Shown: positions 11,300-23,761 of the stretch, piece after piece | Layout: each line of letters begins with the position of its first letter | Numbering within the stretch: position 1 is the stretch's first letter | From: Cochliopodium minus | Lineage: Eukaryota; Discosea; Himatismenida; Cochliopodiidae | Assembly (NCBI GenBank): GCA_024220525.1 | Contig: JAMYWO010000221.1 | Span: 1 to 62,734, forward strand | DNA length: 62,734 bases | Reading direction: 5' to 3' | The notes under the pieces: generated by a model | What the model saw: only the letters and a program-made list of their open reading frames with translations | The model's database searches: none | What the model was told of the DNA's origin: nothing | Position numbers and translations under genes: made by a program

Positions 11300-13398
11300 T
11301 TTAAGAAAATTAATTGAAACCTTTTTTCCAACTTTCTCTTTTGACCCATGAGCCTTTTAGGTCAAATCTTTGGTGAATTTTCAAGTCTGTATCAAAAGTG
11401 TTGTTCATCACCTTTAATTAAAAAAAAATAAAAATAAAAAACAAAATAAAAAAAAATAAAAAATAAAAATAAAAAAAAAATGAATAAAATTAAAAAAAAA
11501 AAATTTAAAATTTTATAGAAAATTTTTAACAATTTAAAAAATTTTTACCACAACATAAATCTCCATGCCATGTTCCAATTTAACGGAAACAAGCGAATAA
11601 ATTTTCACCAACAATGTGTCGTTAAATTTTGCTATAATAAAAAATCGTATAAAAAATAAAAATAAAAATAAAAATAAATAAAAATAAAAAATAAAAAAAT
11701 TTAAAAATAAAAAAACTTTTTTATTACCTAGATGGTAATAATATCTTTTTAATCTTTGAAAGAGAACGTTCGCTTCGCTTTTTGGAACTGTTTTCAAGAT
11801 GAAACTAAAGTGCAATTATTTTTTTTTAGAAATAAAAACATTGAGTTTAATTAAAAATAATCAATTTATTAAATAAAATGTAAAAATACTCAATTTATTT
11901 TAAAAAATTTTTTTGAATTTATTTTAAAAAATAATTCAATTTATTTTAAAGAATAATTCTATTTATTTTAAAATTTTTTAATTATACCATTGATCTGGAC
12001 TTTTGCAGAAAAATGAGCTACAAATATAAATAAAAAAAAAAATGTTAAATAAATATTTAAAAAAAAAATATATTTATTTTTTTATAAATAAAAGACCCGC
12101 TCCTTCCTTCTGAGAATTTGTGGCTGGAGAGATCTATTTCCAACAAAGACTTCAAATAGTCTTCCCCAGCTTTTATATAATAAATAAAAAAATAATAAAT
12201 AAAATTCAAATAATCAAATAATTTAAAAAAAAAAATATTAAGAAAATACACAAAATAAAAAAAAAACAATAAAAAAAAATGAACAAATAAATAAAATTCA
12301 AAAATATTAAGAAAATACACAAAATAAAAAAAAAATAATAAAAAAAAATGAAATAAATTAATAAATAAAATTCAAATAATCAAATAATTAAAAAAATTAA
12401 ATAAAAATAATTTAAAAGAGAATATTATTGTAAAAAAAAACAAAATTAACTTATTCCGTCCATTTCTCTTATTTTTTTGAAAATAGAGGGAGCATAGTCT
12501 GTGAAGTAAAATGCTTGTTGTGCGAACAAAGAATTTTTGTCGTTGCTAAATAATTGAAAATTAATTATTAAAATAGAAGATAAATAAAAATCCAAAAAAA
12601 AAAATATATTACTCTTCTGTACACAAACTTGTTTTCTGAATTATTTTCAAGAAAGAAATAAAAAAATGAAAATAAATGTACAAAATTGAAAAAAAATAAA
12701 AAATAAAATTAAAAAAGTTTAAAAAAGAAAAACGAAATAAAGATCTTTGATATTTGATGATGAATTTTTTAACAAATAAATTATTTTTTTAAAAATGAAA
12801 AAAATTTTAAGAATCATATTTAAATAGTTATAAAAATTTAATTAAAAAAAAATTTAGCAAAATTAAACTTAACAGGTATAATCACTTCCTCCGTAATTAA
12901 AAATAAAATAAAAAGATTTTTTAAAAAAAAATTTTTTTAAAAGAATCATATTTAAAAATAAAATAAAATAAAATATTTGGGAAAAAAAAAATGTAAAAAA
13001 AAAAAAAAAAAATGACATTCTTTTCTTTAAAAGCATAATCGGTGGTTGAAAACTTGGAAGAAGAAGGTTTGTTCTCCTCGTTACGAACGGTAGTCTCGAT
13101 ACCATTGATGAGACAATCGATCATGTTCTGTCGGAGGCGAGAGCTGAGGTTGACGTGGGAGGAGACGGGGAGGATTTCTTCGCTGTTATTCACCTCGAAA
13201 ATGTCTCTTTTCTTTCTTTTCAAGCACTTTTCTTTGAACACCGAAATGAATTGGGGAGATGTGATCCACACACTGAAGAAAAAAAAATGATGAATTAAAA
13301 CTATATTTTTTATTTTTTTTAAAAATTTGATTTTTGAATTTTATTTTTTAATTTTTAATTTTTCAATTAATATTTATTCGAAGATGAAATTTTTTTGA

Positions 13399-13429
<31 letters not shown>

Positions 13430-15449
13430 TTCAATTATTAAAATTTTTGTGATTGATTTCAATTTTTTGCATTCATGTAAATTTTAATTAATTTTTCAAT
13501 TTTTAATATTCATTCAATTTTTATTTTTTATTTTTAAATTTGCAATTAATATTTATTCGTTTACAAAATTTTTTTAAAATTTTTTATTTTTTTATTTTTT
13601 ATTTTTAGTTCTAATATTTTAGTTCAATTGATTAAAAATTTTTTTATTATTCATTGAATAAATTTTAATATTTACCAAGCATTCGCTGTTCCCTGAAAAC
13701 TAGTTCCGATAATGTCCCAATACTGTAGTAAAACAATTTCTGTTTTACCATCTTGGTTATTTTGATCATACCCAAAGAGCTCTTAATTTGAAAAATCAAA
13801 AATATATTAATTTATTAAATAAATAAATAAAGAAAGGAAAAAAAAAAAATTGCCCGTAACCCTATGGAAGAATGTCCTATATTCAATAGAAAAAAAATTT
13901 TTTTAAAAAAACTTAATGAATAATAAAAAACCTTAAAGAATTTCAAAAAAAGTCTATTTTTTTTAATTAAAGAGTTTCAAAAAAAAAAAAAAAATTAAAT
14001 TAAATTGAAGAAAAATTGATTTAATAAATGCAAAATATATTTATATTCAATAGAAAATTTGTTAAAAAAAATTAAATGAATTAAAAAAAAAATAACTCCT
14101 TGTAATAATAAGATGGAAACAATTTAGCAAAAATAATTGATTAAGTATTAATGATAAAAGAAAAAATAAAATTTTAAAAATAACTTTTTCTAATAATAAC
14201 AAAGAAAAGAAAAAAAACGAATAAACAAAACATATAAAATAAAAATAAAATATATTAAAAAAATAAAAAATGAATAAAATACCCACTCCAAAAAAGTAAG
14301 AAGAGAAGAGAAAAAAGCATCATGCGAAGCAACGTCTTGAAACGTTTGGTGTTGGTACGAAACTTACGCTTGGTCCTGACAATGACATAAATGAAGACAA
14401 AAACAGCCATGACGAGATAAACGAAGAGCGGAATTACGAAAACGAGGCGCCAAAGAGATTCTTTGATCCAACACGTTTCGTCGGAGTTATATCCTATCTT
14501 GTTCATTGCCAGTAGAAGGATGGATGTTACTAGACAGAGTGTCCAGACGAAGAGATGGTATTTTTTTGTGTTTTTCGATGTGTCTAGGAAGGGGTCGTAT
14601 ACTTCTAGGAAGAGGTTAAGTGAGATTATTCCGTTCCATGATATTGATCCCAGCCCAAACTGAATTATATAACAAAAAATAAAAAAAAAAAAACAAAAAA
14701 ATGAAAATGAAGTAAATCAAAATGTAAAAATGAAAAAATAATGAAAAAATAAAAATCAAATAATCAAATAAAAATAAAAAAGTTTTATTTAAAAAAATTA
14801 GTTTTATTTAACAAATAAAAAATGAAATAAAAAATGGTAATTTTGTTGTTTACAAATTGACCAACCAGCCCTAATTTAAAAGTAAAAAAAAAAAAAGAAA
14901 AAAAAAAGGTTTGTAATCACTTTACCGAATGTGGTACATAAAACTCCCTTTTAGTACTCAGAAATTTAGTTTTTTTTTGTTTCAAATAAGAAATAAAAAA
15001 ATTGAAAATCAGACATGTTGTTGTTGGATCCCCACAGAGATCAAAATGTAATTGATGATGAATTTGAATGAAAAACAAAGATCACAGAGTGATAAAAAGA
15101 AAACCAATGATCTTTTGGTAAGATGAAAATATTTTTTTTTTGTTAAAATTTTTGAATGAAATTATATTGTCGAAACATTAAGATTCTAATTAACATCTCA
15201 AATGATCCTTCATCTATCCAATATTTTTTCATTATATATATATATATATTTAAAATCAATTTAAAAATAGGAGATATTAAGTTTTTGAATAGGGATTGTA
15301 TTGTTTTGATCATTCTCGAGAAAAATTTGTATTTTTGATTTCTAATTGTTATTTTACAGGGGATGTTTCCTCAGATTCTTGAACAATAAAAAACTGCCTA
15401 TTATAAATCCGCTTCCCAGAAGCGTAAAGATTGATAATATCAATTGCAT
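11300..15449 (-). CDS. GPCR-PIP kinase fusion (RpkA-like), receptor and first half of kinase (split gene)
   Basis: Seven-transmembrane receptor fused to a phosphatidylinositol phosphate kinase, the layout known from Dictyostelium RpkA and oomycete GPCR-PIPKs. The ATG is at 15449. TM1 is ILSIFTLLGSGFIIGSFLLF followed by LRKHPL. TM2 has LSLCD, the conserved TM3 cysteine is in GVLCTTF, and TM4 to TM6 lie at 14280-14660. TM7 (13672-13795) contains FQGTANAW. After a cytoplasmic tail the kinase begins: FTDYAPSIFKKIRE, the glycine-rich SGSFF (split by an intron), FILKTVPKSEA with the ATP-site lysine, YYYHL, and DLKGSWVKRE at 11300-11411. A 17-nt exon (14854-14870) and a 30-nt exon near 11994 are needed to keep frame. 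The last exon ends in phase 1 and the gene runs into the array at 11058. The rest is at 36614-37447. Confidence 0.87.
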
Positions 15450-15679
15450 CTCATGGATTTCTTTGATGAAAAGAAATTTGAACCATTAATACATTTGATA
15501 ATCCAAATATAATTTAAATCCAACATTAAATGATGATAAACAAAGAAGTATAATGTATGATAAAGTAATGTAAGTATAATTTTTTTACTGGGAGTATTAT
15601 CTGTTGACATTTTTTTTTTTTTTGAAATAAAAAATTAGCTTCATTTTCTCACCATTCATATTTGTTCAATCTGATTTAT

Positions 15680-17224
15680 ATGAATAATAGAAAGACTGTA
15701 AAGGCAAGGAGAAATAGATCTCCTCATAATCATGGTTATGGCAATAAAGAAAGTTCTGGGCCAAGAAAAAGCATTGAGATAAACAACAATAAGCCATCAT
15801 ATCATCTTCCATCCAATGAGTTATTCTTATCCCCTGTCATAAATAACAATCATAATTATATGAACAATAGAAATCACGATAACAATCATGGCATCAACCA
15901 TAACCCTATCATGAAGAATAATAGTGATATTTTCATTGTTGAAAACAAAAATATTTTGCCGCATTTTTATGATCATACGAATAATAACCATCACAACAAT
16001 AATAATAATAAATTGATAAATGCAAATAATATCAATAACAATAACAATTACATACAACCTATTCCAATCAGCCACCCTCATAATAATCATCCAATCAATA
16101 TCAATCTTTCAAGCAGCAATAACAATAAAAATAAAAATATCATATCCCCAGTAAAATATATAAAAGAACCCATCGAAATATTGAATCATGGAAATCATAC
16201 AATAAATCATTCTCCCAGCAATAACAACAACAAAAATATTTTCACAAACAACAATCTTCCCATCAACAAAAATTTTTATGATAGAATCCAAAATAACAAC
16301 AATAACATCCCCAACAACAATAATAATAATAATAATAATAATAATACGAACAATAGCAACATAAACCCCAATAAAATGTACAATAACAATCATACAATAA
16401 ATCATTCCAATCACAATATCAATAACACCAATAATAATAACACAACCAACACCAACACCAACAATACTAACACCAATATCTCAGGCTTGAGGTTCAACAA
16501 CTTTATTGAGCTCTCCGAATCTCCTGAGGTGATTGTCCAGAAGAAGAAATCCTATCATCTAGGAGGAGGAGATCAAAAGAAGAATGTGATAGATTTGAGG
16601 TAAAAAATATTCTTCATTCAAAAGAAAAATATACAATAAAAGCAAAAAAAAAAAAATCCACCAAAAATATAATTATCATATCAAATATAACCGATATATC
16701 AAAATATCTAACTATAATTTTTTTATGGTATTTTTTTTGAAGATTTTTTTCATTTTTGATTTTATTTTCAAAAATTATTTTTCAAACAAAACATTTTTTT
16801 TTTTAATAATGTTCAAAGTATCTCTCCAGAAAGATACAACAAAAAAGTCAAAATTCTCCATGAAGAAAACAAACATCTCAAGGAAAAAATCTCTCTCTAC
16901 GAGGCTAACCCAGAGACCCTGGACAAGGCAGAACTTCCTCAGATCGAATCTGCCATCACCAACATCCTAAAGGTGTTACCACTTTTGATTTCCAAGAAAG
17001 AAAAAATGATTGAGAAAAAAAATCTTGAGGAGAAAAAAAAATCTGAAATTTCAAAGAGATTTTGCATTATTTGTTTCGAAAAAGAAATTGAACAAGTTTT
17101 TTTGCCTTGTGCTCATATGTGCTGTTGTTTGGGTTGTTCTGATAAAGTTGAGAAGTGTCCCATTTGTCAGAAGGAAGTCGTCCAGAAAATCAAGGTTTTC
17201 CAGGAGTATACTACAGACAACTAG
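15680..17224 (+). CDS. Asn-rich protein with C-terminal RING finger (putative E3 ligase)
   Basis: Two exons, 15680-16599 and 16819-17224, joined in phase 2; the stop is TAG. I chose the ATG at 15680 because the reading frame upstream has no other ATG. The first 300 residues are low complexity, rich in Asn and His (long N runs, repeated HN and NHN), with Pro/Ser patches. After the intron comes a helical region (YNKKVKILHEENKHLKEKI) that could be a coiled coil. It is followed by a C3HC4 RING of the IAP/MULAN type: FCIICFEKEIEQVFLPCAHMCCC, then CSDKVEKCPICQKEV. This suggests a ubiquitin ligase; its substrate is unknown. It is transcribed divergently from the GPCR-PIP kinase gene and convergently with the next gene. 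Confidence 0.82.
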
Positions 17225-17696
17225 AATAGAATGAGCTTTGCTTAAAAGTTTTGATCACAAATTTTTATTTTTATTTAGATATTATAAAAAATTTTGGAAG
17301 AAAACAATCAAAAAGATTAATTGTTTGTTCAAACAGATTTTTTATTTCTCAAAAAAGTTGGAGCAAGGATTGATATATTAGATTTTTTTTTTGCTTTTTG
17401 CTTCAGGAATATATTTAAAAAAAAAATAAAAAAATTTGAATCTTTGCTTTGGTTTCATTGGAATGGCTAAATCTGGTCTTTGGAAATTAAAAATGAAATT
17501 ATTTTTTTGTTGTTATGGAAAGAAAAAAAAAATTTCTGTATTCAAGAAAAAGAAGTGATGAATAAAAGCAACACTGTTTAATATGGATAAAATCCAAAAA
17601 TATATAAATTAAAAATATTCTGATTTTATTTGAACGTTTATTCTAAATACATTAAAAACAAAAATTTGATTGGAAAAAAGATATATCTTTTCACAT
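17225..17696. other. convergent intergenic region
   Basis: Between the 3' ends of the RING gene (+) and the UBL repeat gene (-). T-rich and A-rich runs only; nothing coding seen. It probably holds both 3' untranslated regions. Confidence 0.5.
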
Positions 17697-20600
17697 TTAA
17701 ACACTCAAAGCAACCAACTTGATGGACAAAGTTTTCTCATGGTTGGTCTGGTTGGAGGCAGAGACTTTCTCGATCTTCTGGGAGCTCTCGCCAGTGAAGA
17801 CAGTGTTGCCAGAGATGAGATCCTTGGAATCGATATCTTCGATCTCCTCCTTCAACAAAGAGGAGAGATTGAGTTTTTGGGAGGATTTGAACTTTGAGGA
17901 AGTTAGGAGGGAATTGTTGGAGAGGATTTCGAAGGATTCATCGGAGGAAGATCCTGATTCATCTTGATTGGATCTATCATCCAGATCATTGGTTTCGAGG
18001 ATATCTTCCTTGCATTCATTGTAGCTATTGTATATTCCTCCTAGTGATTGGTACTGATGATAGATATTAGATCTAGGTACTGAAGAATTGATCACATTGG
18101 ATGGCATGTTGGGTTGACTGTAAATTGGTTGTGGATAGATGGGCTGATTATTTGATCTTGTAAAAAAAAAATAAAAAAAATTAATTAATAAAAAAAAAAT
18201 AAAAAAAATAATTGAAAAAAAAATTGAAAAATAAAATTAAAATTGAAAATAAATTTACTGTAACATTTTTTTCCTGTTCATTTTCTTGAGACTTCTTTTG
18301 CTAATTTTAGGAGGTGGGGGAACGTATTGGTAATAAGAAAAAGTGGCTTCGATAAGACCATCAACACTAGTTTTATCAAAAGATGGACCTTCCACCGACT
18401 TTTTGTTGTTTTCTTTGTTCAAAGCTGAAACTAGAAATTAAAATAAAAGTATTAGTCATAAAAATTATTTTAAAAAATAAATTGTTAAATAAAAAAAAAT
18501 AAATTGAAAAAAATTTTTTTTTTTTAGTTCTATTCCATATTTTTTTTTACCAAAAGTGAATTTTTTTGATTCGTTTACAGGACGTTCCAATTTGTAAAGT
18601 TTGTTGGGCTGAATCAAAAACTTCCCGATGGAAACATTATCGATTTTGACGTTACAGTAACACTGGATGATGGAAAAAAGGCCGATCTGGTAAACTTGGC
18701 GATCAGGCATGAGAGAACAGACGGATCCTTGTGAGAAAATCTTTTTGCCCTTGAAGATGATCAGTTGAAATCCCCCTTCGGAGATAACAGTTTTGTGTGG
18801 ATAGAAAAGGCGGTAGAAGAATCTGATTGTGGCGAGAATCAATTTGAGAATTTGCTTTATTTTGTTCAAAAGGAAGCCTAGAGAGTAATTGTAGATGGTT
18901 CGGACGAGGGAGGCGGTTTTTTTAAGGGAGGTGAGGATTGGTTGGAATTTAGAGTGGAGGGTGTGGCAGAGAAAGTTGAGGAACATTTCTTGTGTTTGGA
19001 GAGAGCGGAGGAGGTTGTTTTTGAAGAGGGATGTCTTTCGGATTATTACGTTGATGACTTTGTTTGAAAGAATTGAAATGAATGAGCTGATCTTTGAGGA
19101 TAGGTAGGAAGAGAAGAGGTCATTTCGGGTTTGGATTTGTTGCAGATTGCGATAAAAGTTGTTAAGAAACTTGGTTTTTTTGTTGGTGAAAAAAGTTTTG
19201 AGAGGGGAAAGTTTGGTGTTCACATAATTCTTGATAGTTTCAACTTTGTTTTTGGCGTAGAGTTCAAGAACAAAAAGTCTGTTGATGAAATAGCTGACTC
19301 TACTTTCAACTTGTTGGAGTTTTGAGCAAATTTTGTTATTTAAAAGAATCTTCTTGTTGCAAATGTAATCGAGAAGAGGAGATATTTTGTTATAAAAAGC
19401 GTTTTTAAGATAGATGTACTTGTCAGTTATAAAGTTCTGCATGAATTGGATCTCCTTCTTTGAAAAATCCATATTGCACTCGATTTGTTGTAAGACGAGA
19501 AAGAAGTAGTTGAAATAAAAGTTCCTCTTGTCGTAGAGTTGGTGAAACTTTGCAAGCAAAAAAACTTTGGCACGGTTGAAGCGAGCGTTGAAAAAAGTTG
19601 CGAACAAATGTAGAAAGAGGTCTTTTCTTATTTCCATTTGTCTTAAATGTGTAATGTACAAATTCATGAGATGAGTGATTTTGCGTTTAATATCAAGGGT
19701 TTTTAAAAAGAGAAAAAGAGTGGATTCAATTAATTGTAATTTGAGGTAGAATTGGTTCAAGCTGCGAGTATTGAATTTTCTGACGATGGATAATTTTCTT
19801 GTCAAAAAGGTGTTGATATTTGAAGAAAGAGTTTTTATTTTGAAGGAGTAAACGTGAAAGAACAAGTCTGTTCTTGCTTCAAAGTTTTGCATGCTAAGCA
19901 AGAAATTGTTGAGGATGAGAGTATTGCATTTTTGGAAGGATTTGTACTTTCTTGAAATAAAAGAACGGAAAATATTGTACATTCTCTTGAAAGGTCCAAG
20001 TAAGAAGTTATAAACACTCTTTGTGGTATTCCCAAAGGTAAAAATGAATAATGAAAAGAATTGGTGCGTTTTAGTGAGAGAGTGTACAAATTTGTTGTTA
20101 AGTTTGGCATTTTCCGCAGAAATTCGATTTAAGAAATAAGATTTTATTATGAAGTACTTACAGGAAAGTTTTCTCAAGAAATAGGAGAAAAGACTAACCA
20201 CAAAATGTTGGTTTTGGAGGAAAAGATAGTAATGATTGGTGGCTTTAGTTTTGTTTCTTCCAATGAAGTTCTTTGAAGATATGAAAGAGTTTTTGATTGG
20301 AATAAGAAAAAATCTTTCGATAGGGAAAAGAAAATTCCTTTTGAGTGTCCTAGAAAAAGTGTTGAAAAGAGAGATGACAAAAAAAGAAAAGAGTGAAATT
20401 CTGTAATGTTGTTTTTGGAGAAAGTAGAAACATTTGTTTGAAGTTTTAATTCTGTTTCTTTCAATGAAGTTCTTAAAAGAAAGGAAAGAGCTTTTGACAG
20501 GGAAAAGAAAGTACCTTTTGAATAGATCTTTGACAGTGTTGAAAAGAGATTTGACAAAAAAAGAAAAGAGTGAAATTCTGTAATGTTGTTTTTGGAGGAA

Positions 20601-21752
20601 ATAGATGAAGTTACTAAGTATTCTTGTTTTCTTATTGGAAATGAATGAAGAGTTTTCTTCTAGTTTTTTGGAGAAGAAATTAAGGAGAGAAATAAACTTG
20701 TATACCAAAAAGTCGAAATTTTGCTCTATCATCTGAAGTTTATGTGTTATTTTGTTGTGAATAACATTTCTTTTATTATAAATAAAGGTATAATAAGGTT
20801 CAAGTACATTGTAAACTTTATTGAGCAAAACTTTTGAGAAGTGGATGAAGAGAGTAAGCTCAAAATCCACACAACGCAAAAAAGAGATGAAAGCATTTAT
20901 ATATAAGGTCCTTTTGGAAGAAACAGAAAGATATTTTCGAGAGATGAATGAGATGAAAGGAGAGAATAATTTTTTTGAAATTATTTTGGATCTCTCAAAG
21001 AAATAGCATAAGGATGAATGACACTTTTGAAGAAACATGATCAAATTATTTTTAATTCTTAGTTCGTTGTTGGAGAGGTACGTTCTAACTTTTTGGATTT
21101 GATTATAGAATTTGTTCATTAAAATGGTTTTCAAGAGATTCAAATACTGCCTGATTCTACTCTTTATCTCCAACACAATAAAATTGTTCAGCAACAAAGC
21201 AATCAATTGAGAAAAATATGCATTAATTTTTGCTTTCAACGTTTCTTTTCCGAATATATAATTATGATTTAATTAAAATTTTAAGATTTTAGATTTACCC
21301 TCTTTAATTTCATAAATTTCATCTTCTTTTTTCTCTTCTTTTTTTTCTTCTATTTTTATTTCTTCTTTCTTTGGATCTTCAAGAGTTATCGTTTTCTCCT
21401 CTTTTTTTTCTTCTATCTTCTCTTCAATTTTTATCTCTTCTTTTTTGACTTCTTCTTTTGGGATAACTTTCAATAAAGAACCCTTGACAATTAAAAATAT
21501 AACAGCCTATTTTTAAAAATTAATATATTTTAAAAGATATATGAATTTTTTTTTTTTTACATCATTTTGGATATTTAATTGAGAAAATGTCGATGAATCA
21601 AGGAGTATTTTCGAATTATACATTAAAGTCATTGATGAAAGTTGATATCCAGTTTTATCTTGGATTTTATGCTTGAAATCCTTTATGTTATCCTCGGGAT
21701 CCACATTGTATTGGGTAACCAATCCCTGAATGGTCTTGGTGAAAATAATCAT
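17697..21752 (-). CDS. ubiquitin-like domain protein with about 14 amphipathic helical repeats
   Basis: One gene of five exons (about 21560-21752, 21287-21496, 18565-21246, 18264-18430, 17697-18157); the exon phases agree. It starts at the ATG at 21752 with a ubiquitin-like fold (MIIFTKTIQGLVTQYNV, KIQDKTGYQ, LNIQNDAVIFLIVKGS), without a C-terminal GG. A Lys/Glu-rich linker follows. Then come about 14 units of roughly 45-65 residues. Each starts around N-x-F-x-x-x-L-Q-x-x-E/H and continues x-R-x-x-L-F-x-x-F, then Lys/Phe/Leu-rich amphipathic helix. The best-conserved pair of neighbouring units shares FLQKQHYRISLFSFFV. Near the end is a compact beta-like region (18600-18790) and then a Ser/Asp-rich tail with PPPP. 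I do not recognise the family. The repeats could coat a membrane or lipid surface; that is a guess from amphipathicity. Confidence 0.75.
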
Positions 21753-22006
21753 ATCTCTATTTTTTTAATTTTTTTTATTTTTATTTTTATTTATTTTATC
21801 AAATTTTTTGCTGAATTAAATTTTTTCATTCTTAAATTCATACAAAAAAAGTTATGTCAATGTCACCTATATTTTCATGAATTCACTCAAGAATTAAAGT
21901 TTTCTTCAGTATATTGAAATATCAAAGGGGAATGGAGTTTATATTTTCAGGAATTAAATAAGAAAAATAATTTTAATTTTAATTTTTATTACAGATGTAT
22001 ACTCTC

Positions 22007-23263
22007 CTATTTCTTTCTTCTCTTGTTATCATTGTTATTGCTTCGCTTATCTACACCAGCCATTTTATGTTTATAATTATTCAACAAGTGACGATCAGCA
22101 AACCAAAGATTGTCCTTGGTGGAGGTATCTTGATCCATCAAGTGAGTATACTTGGTTCTGCCCTTAAGACCGAAATTCTTGACCTGCAAAACAGAAGGCA
22201 ATACAGATTTGTTGATCCAACTATCCTCACCAGTGGCAGCATCAAACTCCCTCTTCTTATCCTTGATGCCAGTCTCCTCCTGATAAAAAGCACCTTTGTG
22301 ATAATATTTCTGAAGAAATTTGAGCTTCTGCTTCTCAGTTTTCTGTAGCTTTTCTTCATCCTCCCTCATGATCTCCTTGTCACTCATATTTCTTCTTCTC
22401 TCCAACTCCTCTTCTTCCTCATGCTTGATATCACGCTCCTCCTTCTCAGTTTTGATTCTCATCAGCTCCCTGATCTTCCATTTCTCAAACTCCTCCTCCC
22501 TATCGATGTTGCGATCGAGCTCCTCTTCAGATATCTCCCCATCTTGATCCTCGAGAGTCTGTAATTGTTCCTCGTCTTTCTTCAGTGTATCTTCGAGTTT
22601 AGCTTTCGATTCCCTCACTTTCCTCTCCTCTTCTTCTTTTCTCTTCTGCTCTTCCTCCCTTTCTTCCCTCTCCAACGTCTCCTTATCTTTTATTGTCTTT
22701 CTGTTATCTCTGGTGACAAAGGTGGGAACTATCATCGGCCTCTGATACTCTTCACTATCGTCTGAATCGTCAGAATCGTCCGAATCCTCTGATCCATCTG
22801 ACTCTTCATCTGAATTTTTTTTATGCAATGATATCTTGCTGAAATTTTCCATATGATTTGTTTGTACATTATTATTATTTGCACTATTTGATTGTATTTT
22901 ATTTTCATTGCTGTTATTCGATCCTGAATTATTGCTATTATTTAATTTTTGTTGTCTCATTAATTCTCTTCTTCTTGTGATTTCGTCATCATCTGATTCA
23001 TCTGACTTTTCATTCTCAGAATCAGAATCTAATAAAGATTCCAAATTTTTTTGTTGAGGCATTTTTTTTTGTGTGGAGGTTATTACTTCTGCCACCACTT
23101 TTTTGGGTTCATTTATTACCTCTGAAACATTTTTGTTTTTATTTTCGTTTGATGAAGTTGATTTTGTTTTTGTCTGATCATTTTTATCTTCATATTCATC
23201 TTTTGATCTTATTTCTGGATTTTTACCACGTCTATAAATTATTTTGTTCTCTCCTTTCTTCAT
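22007..23263 (-). CDS. MFAP1: MFAP1 homolog (spliceosome B-complex protein)
   Basis: Single-exon gene for a 418-residue protein. In other eukaryotes MFAP1 joins the spliceosomal B complex with Prp38 and Snu23. The N-terminal half is charged and low complexity (runs of Asp/Ser, Asn and Glu/Lys). The C-terminal third carries the family signature: LKFLQKYYHKGAFYQEE, then SVLPSVLQVKNFGLKGRTKYTHLMDQDT, in pieces that match the conserved block before the C-terminal Trp. The protein ends in a basic tail (NNNDNKRRKK). Length fits the family. It is transcribed in the same direction as the UBL repeat gene, about 255 bp away, and divergently from the Cys/His-motif gene. Confidence 0.9.
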   Translation of the reverse strand: MKKGENKIIYRRGKNPEIRSKDEYEDKNDQTKTKSTSSNENKNKNVSEVINEPKKVVAEVITSTQKKMPQQKNLESLLDSDSENEKSDESDDDEITRRRELMRQQKLNNSNNSGSNNSNENKIQSNSANNNNVQTNHMENFSKISLHKKNSDEESDGSEDSDDSDDSDDSEEYQRPMIVPTFVTRDNRKTIKDKETLEREEREEEQKRKEEEERKVRESKAKLEDTLKKDEEQLQTLEDQDGEISEEELDRNIDREEEFEKWKIRELMRIKTEKEERDIKHEEEEELERRRNMSDKEIMREDEEKLQKTEKQKLKFLQKYYHKGAFYQEETGIKDKKREFDAATGEDSWINKSVLPSVLQVKNFGLKGRTKYTHLMDQDTSTKDNLWFADRHLLNNYKHKMAGVDKRSNNNDNKRRKK

Positions 23264-23761
23264 ATTTTAAACAAAATTCCTTATAAAAAGATCTTCAATT
23301 TTTTTTTATATTTATTTATTTTTCCTGAAATAAAAAGAAATGGAAATATTACCAACTTGTGACCAAATTAACGAATTAAAATAGAATGTATTTAGATTTT
23401 TCAAATATTTACTTGGTATTTTAATATATTACAAAAAATTGAAAATTATAAAAATGTCATTTATTTGAAAATAATAATTAAAAAACTTGAATTTGTTGAG
23501 AAAGAGAATAATATATAGATGTAAGAAATTTTTTATTGGGATTAAATATTAAATAAACCTCAATTCTTCTAAATATATAAAATATAAAAATATATATACT
23601 AAGAAATTGATTTTGCATTGGAGTAAAACAAAAAGTACCAAGATTTAACAAAAAGAATAGGAATATATTGAAAATTAAGAATATAATATATTACTCTTTA
23701 CAAAAGGAATATCCCAATATTAATTTTCTAACGTATATTTATCTTTAAAAGAATATCACAA
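23264..23761. promoter_or_regulatory. divergent intergenic region between MFAP1 and Cys/His-motif gene
   Basis: About 500 bp of AT-rich sequence between two 5' ends; it should contain both promoters. No coding exon, inverted repeat of note or RNA gene is seen. Confidence 0.5.

Noticed and set aside
15827-16414. Two hydrophobic open frames antisense to the RING gene
   Set aside because: They are the complement of Asn/His codon runs (AAT, AAC, CAT), which read as Ile/Val/Met on the other strand.
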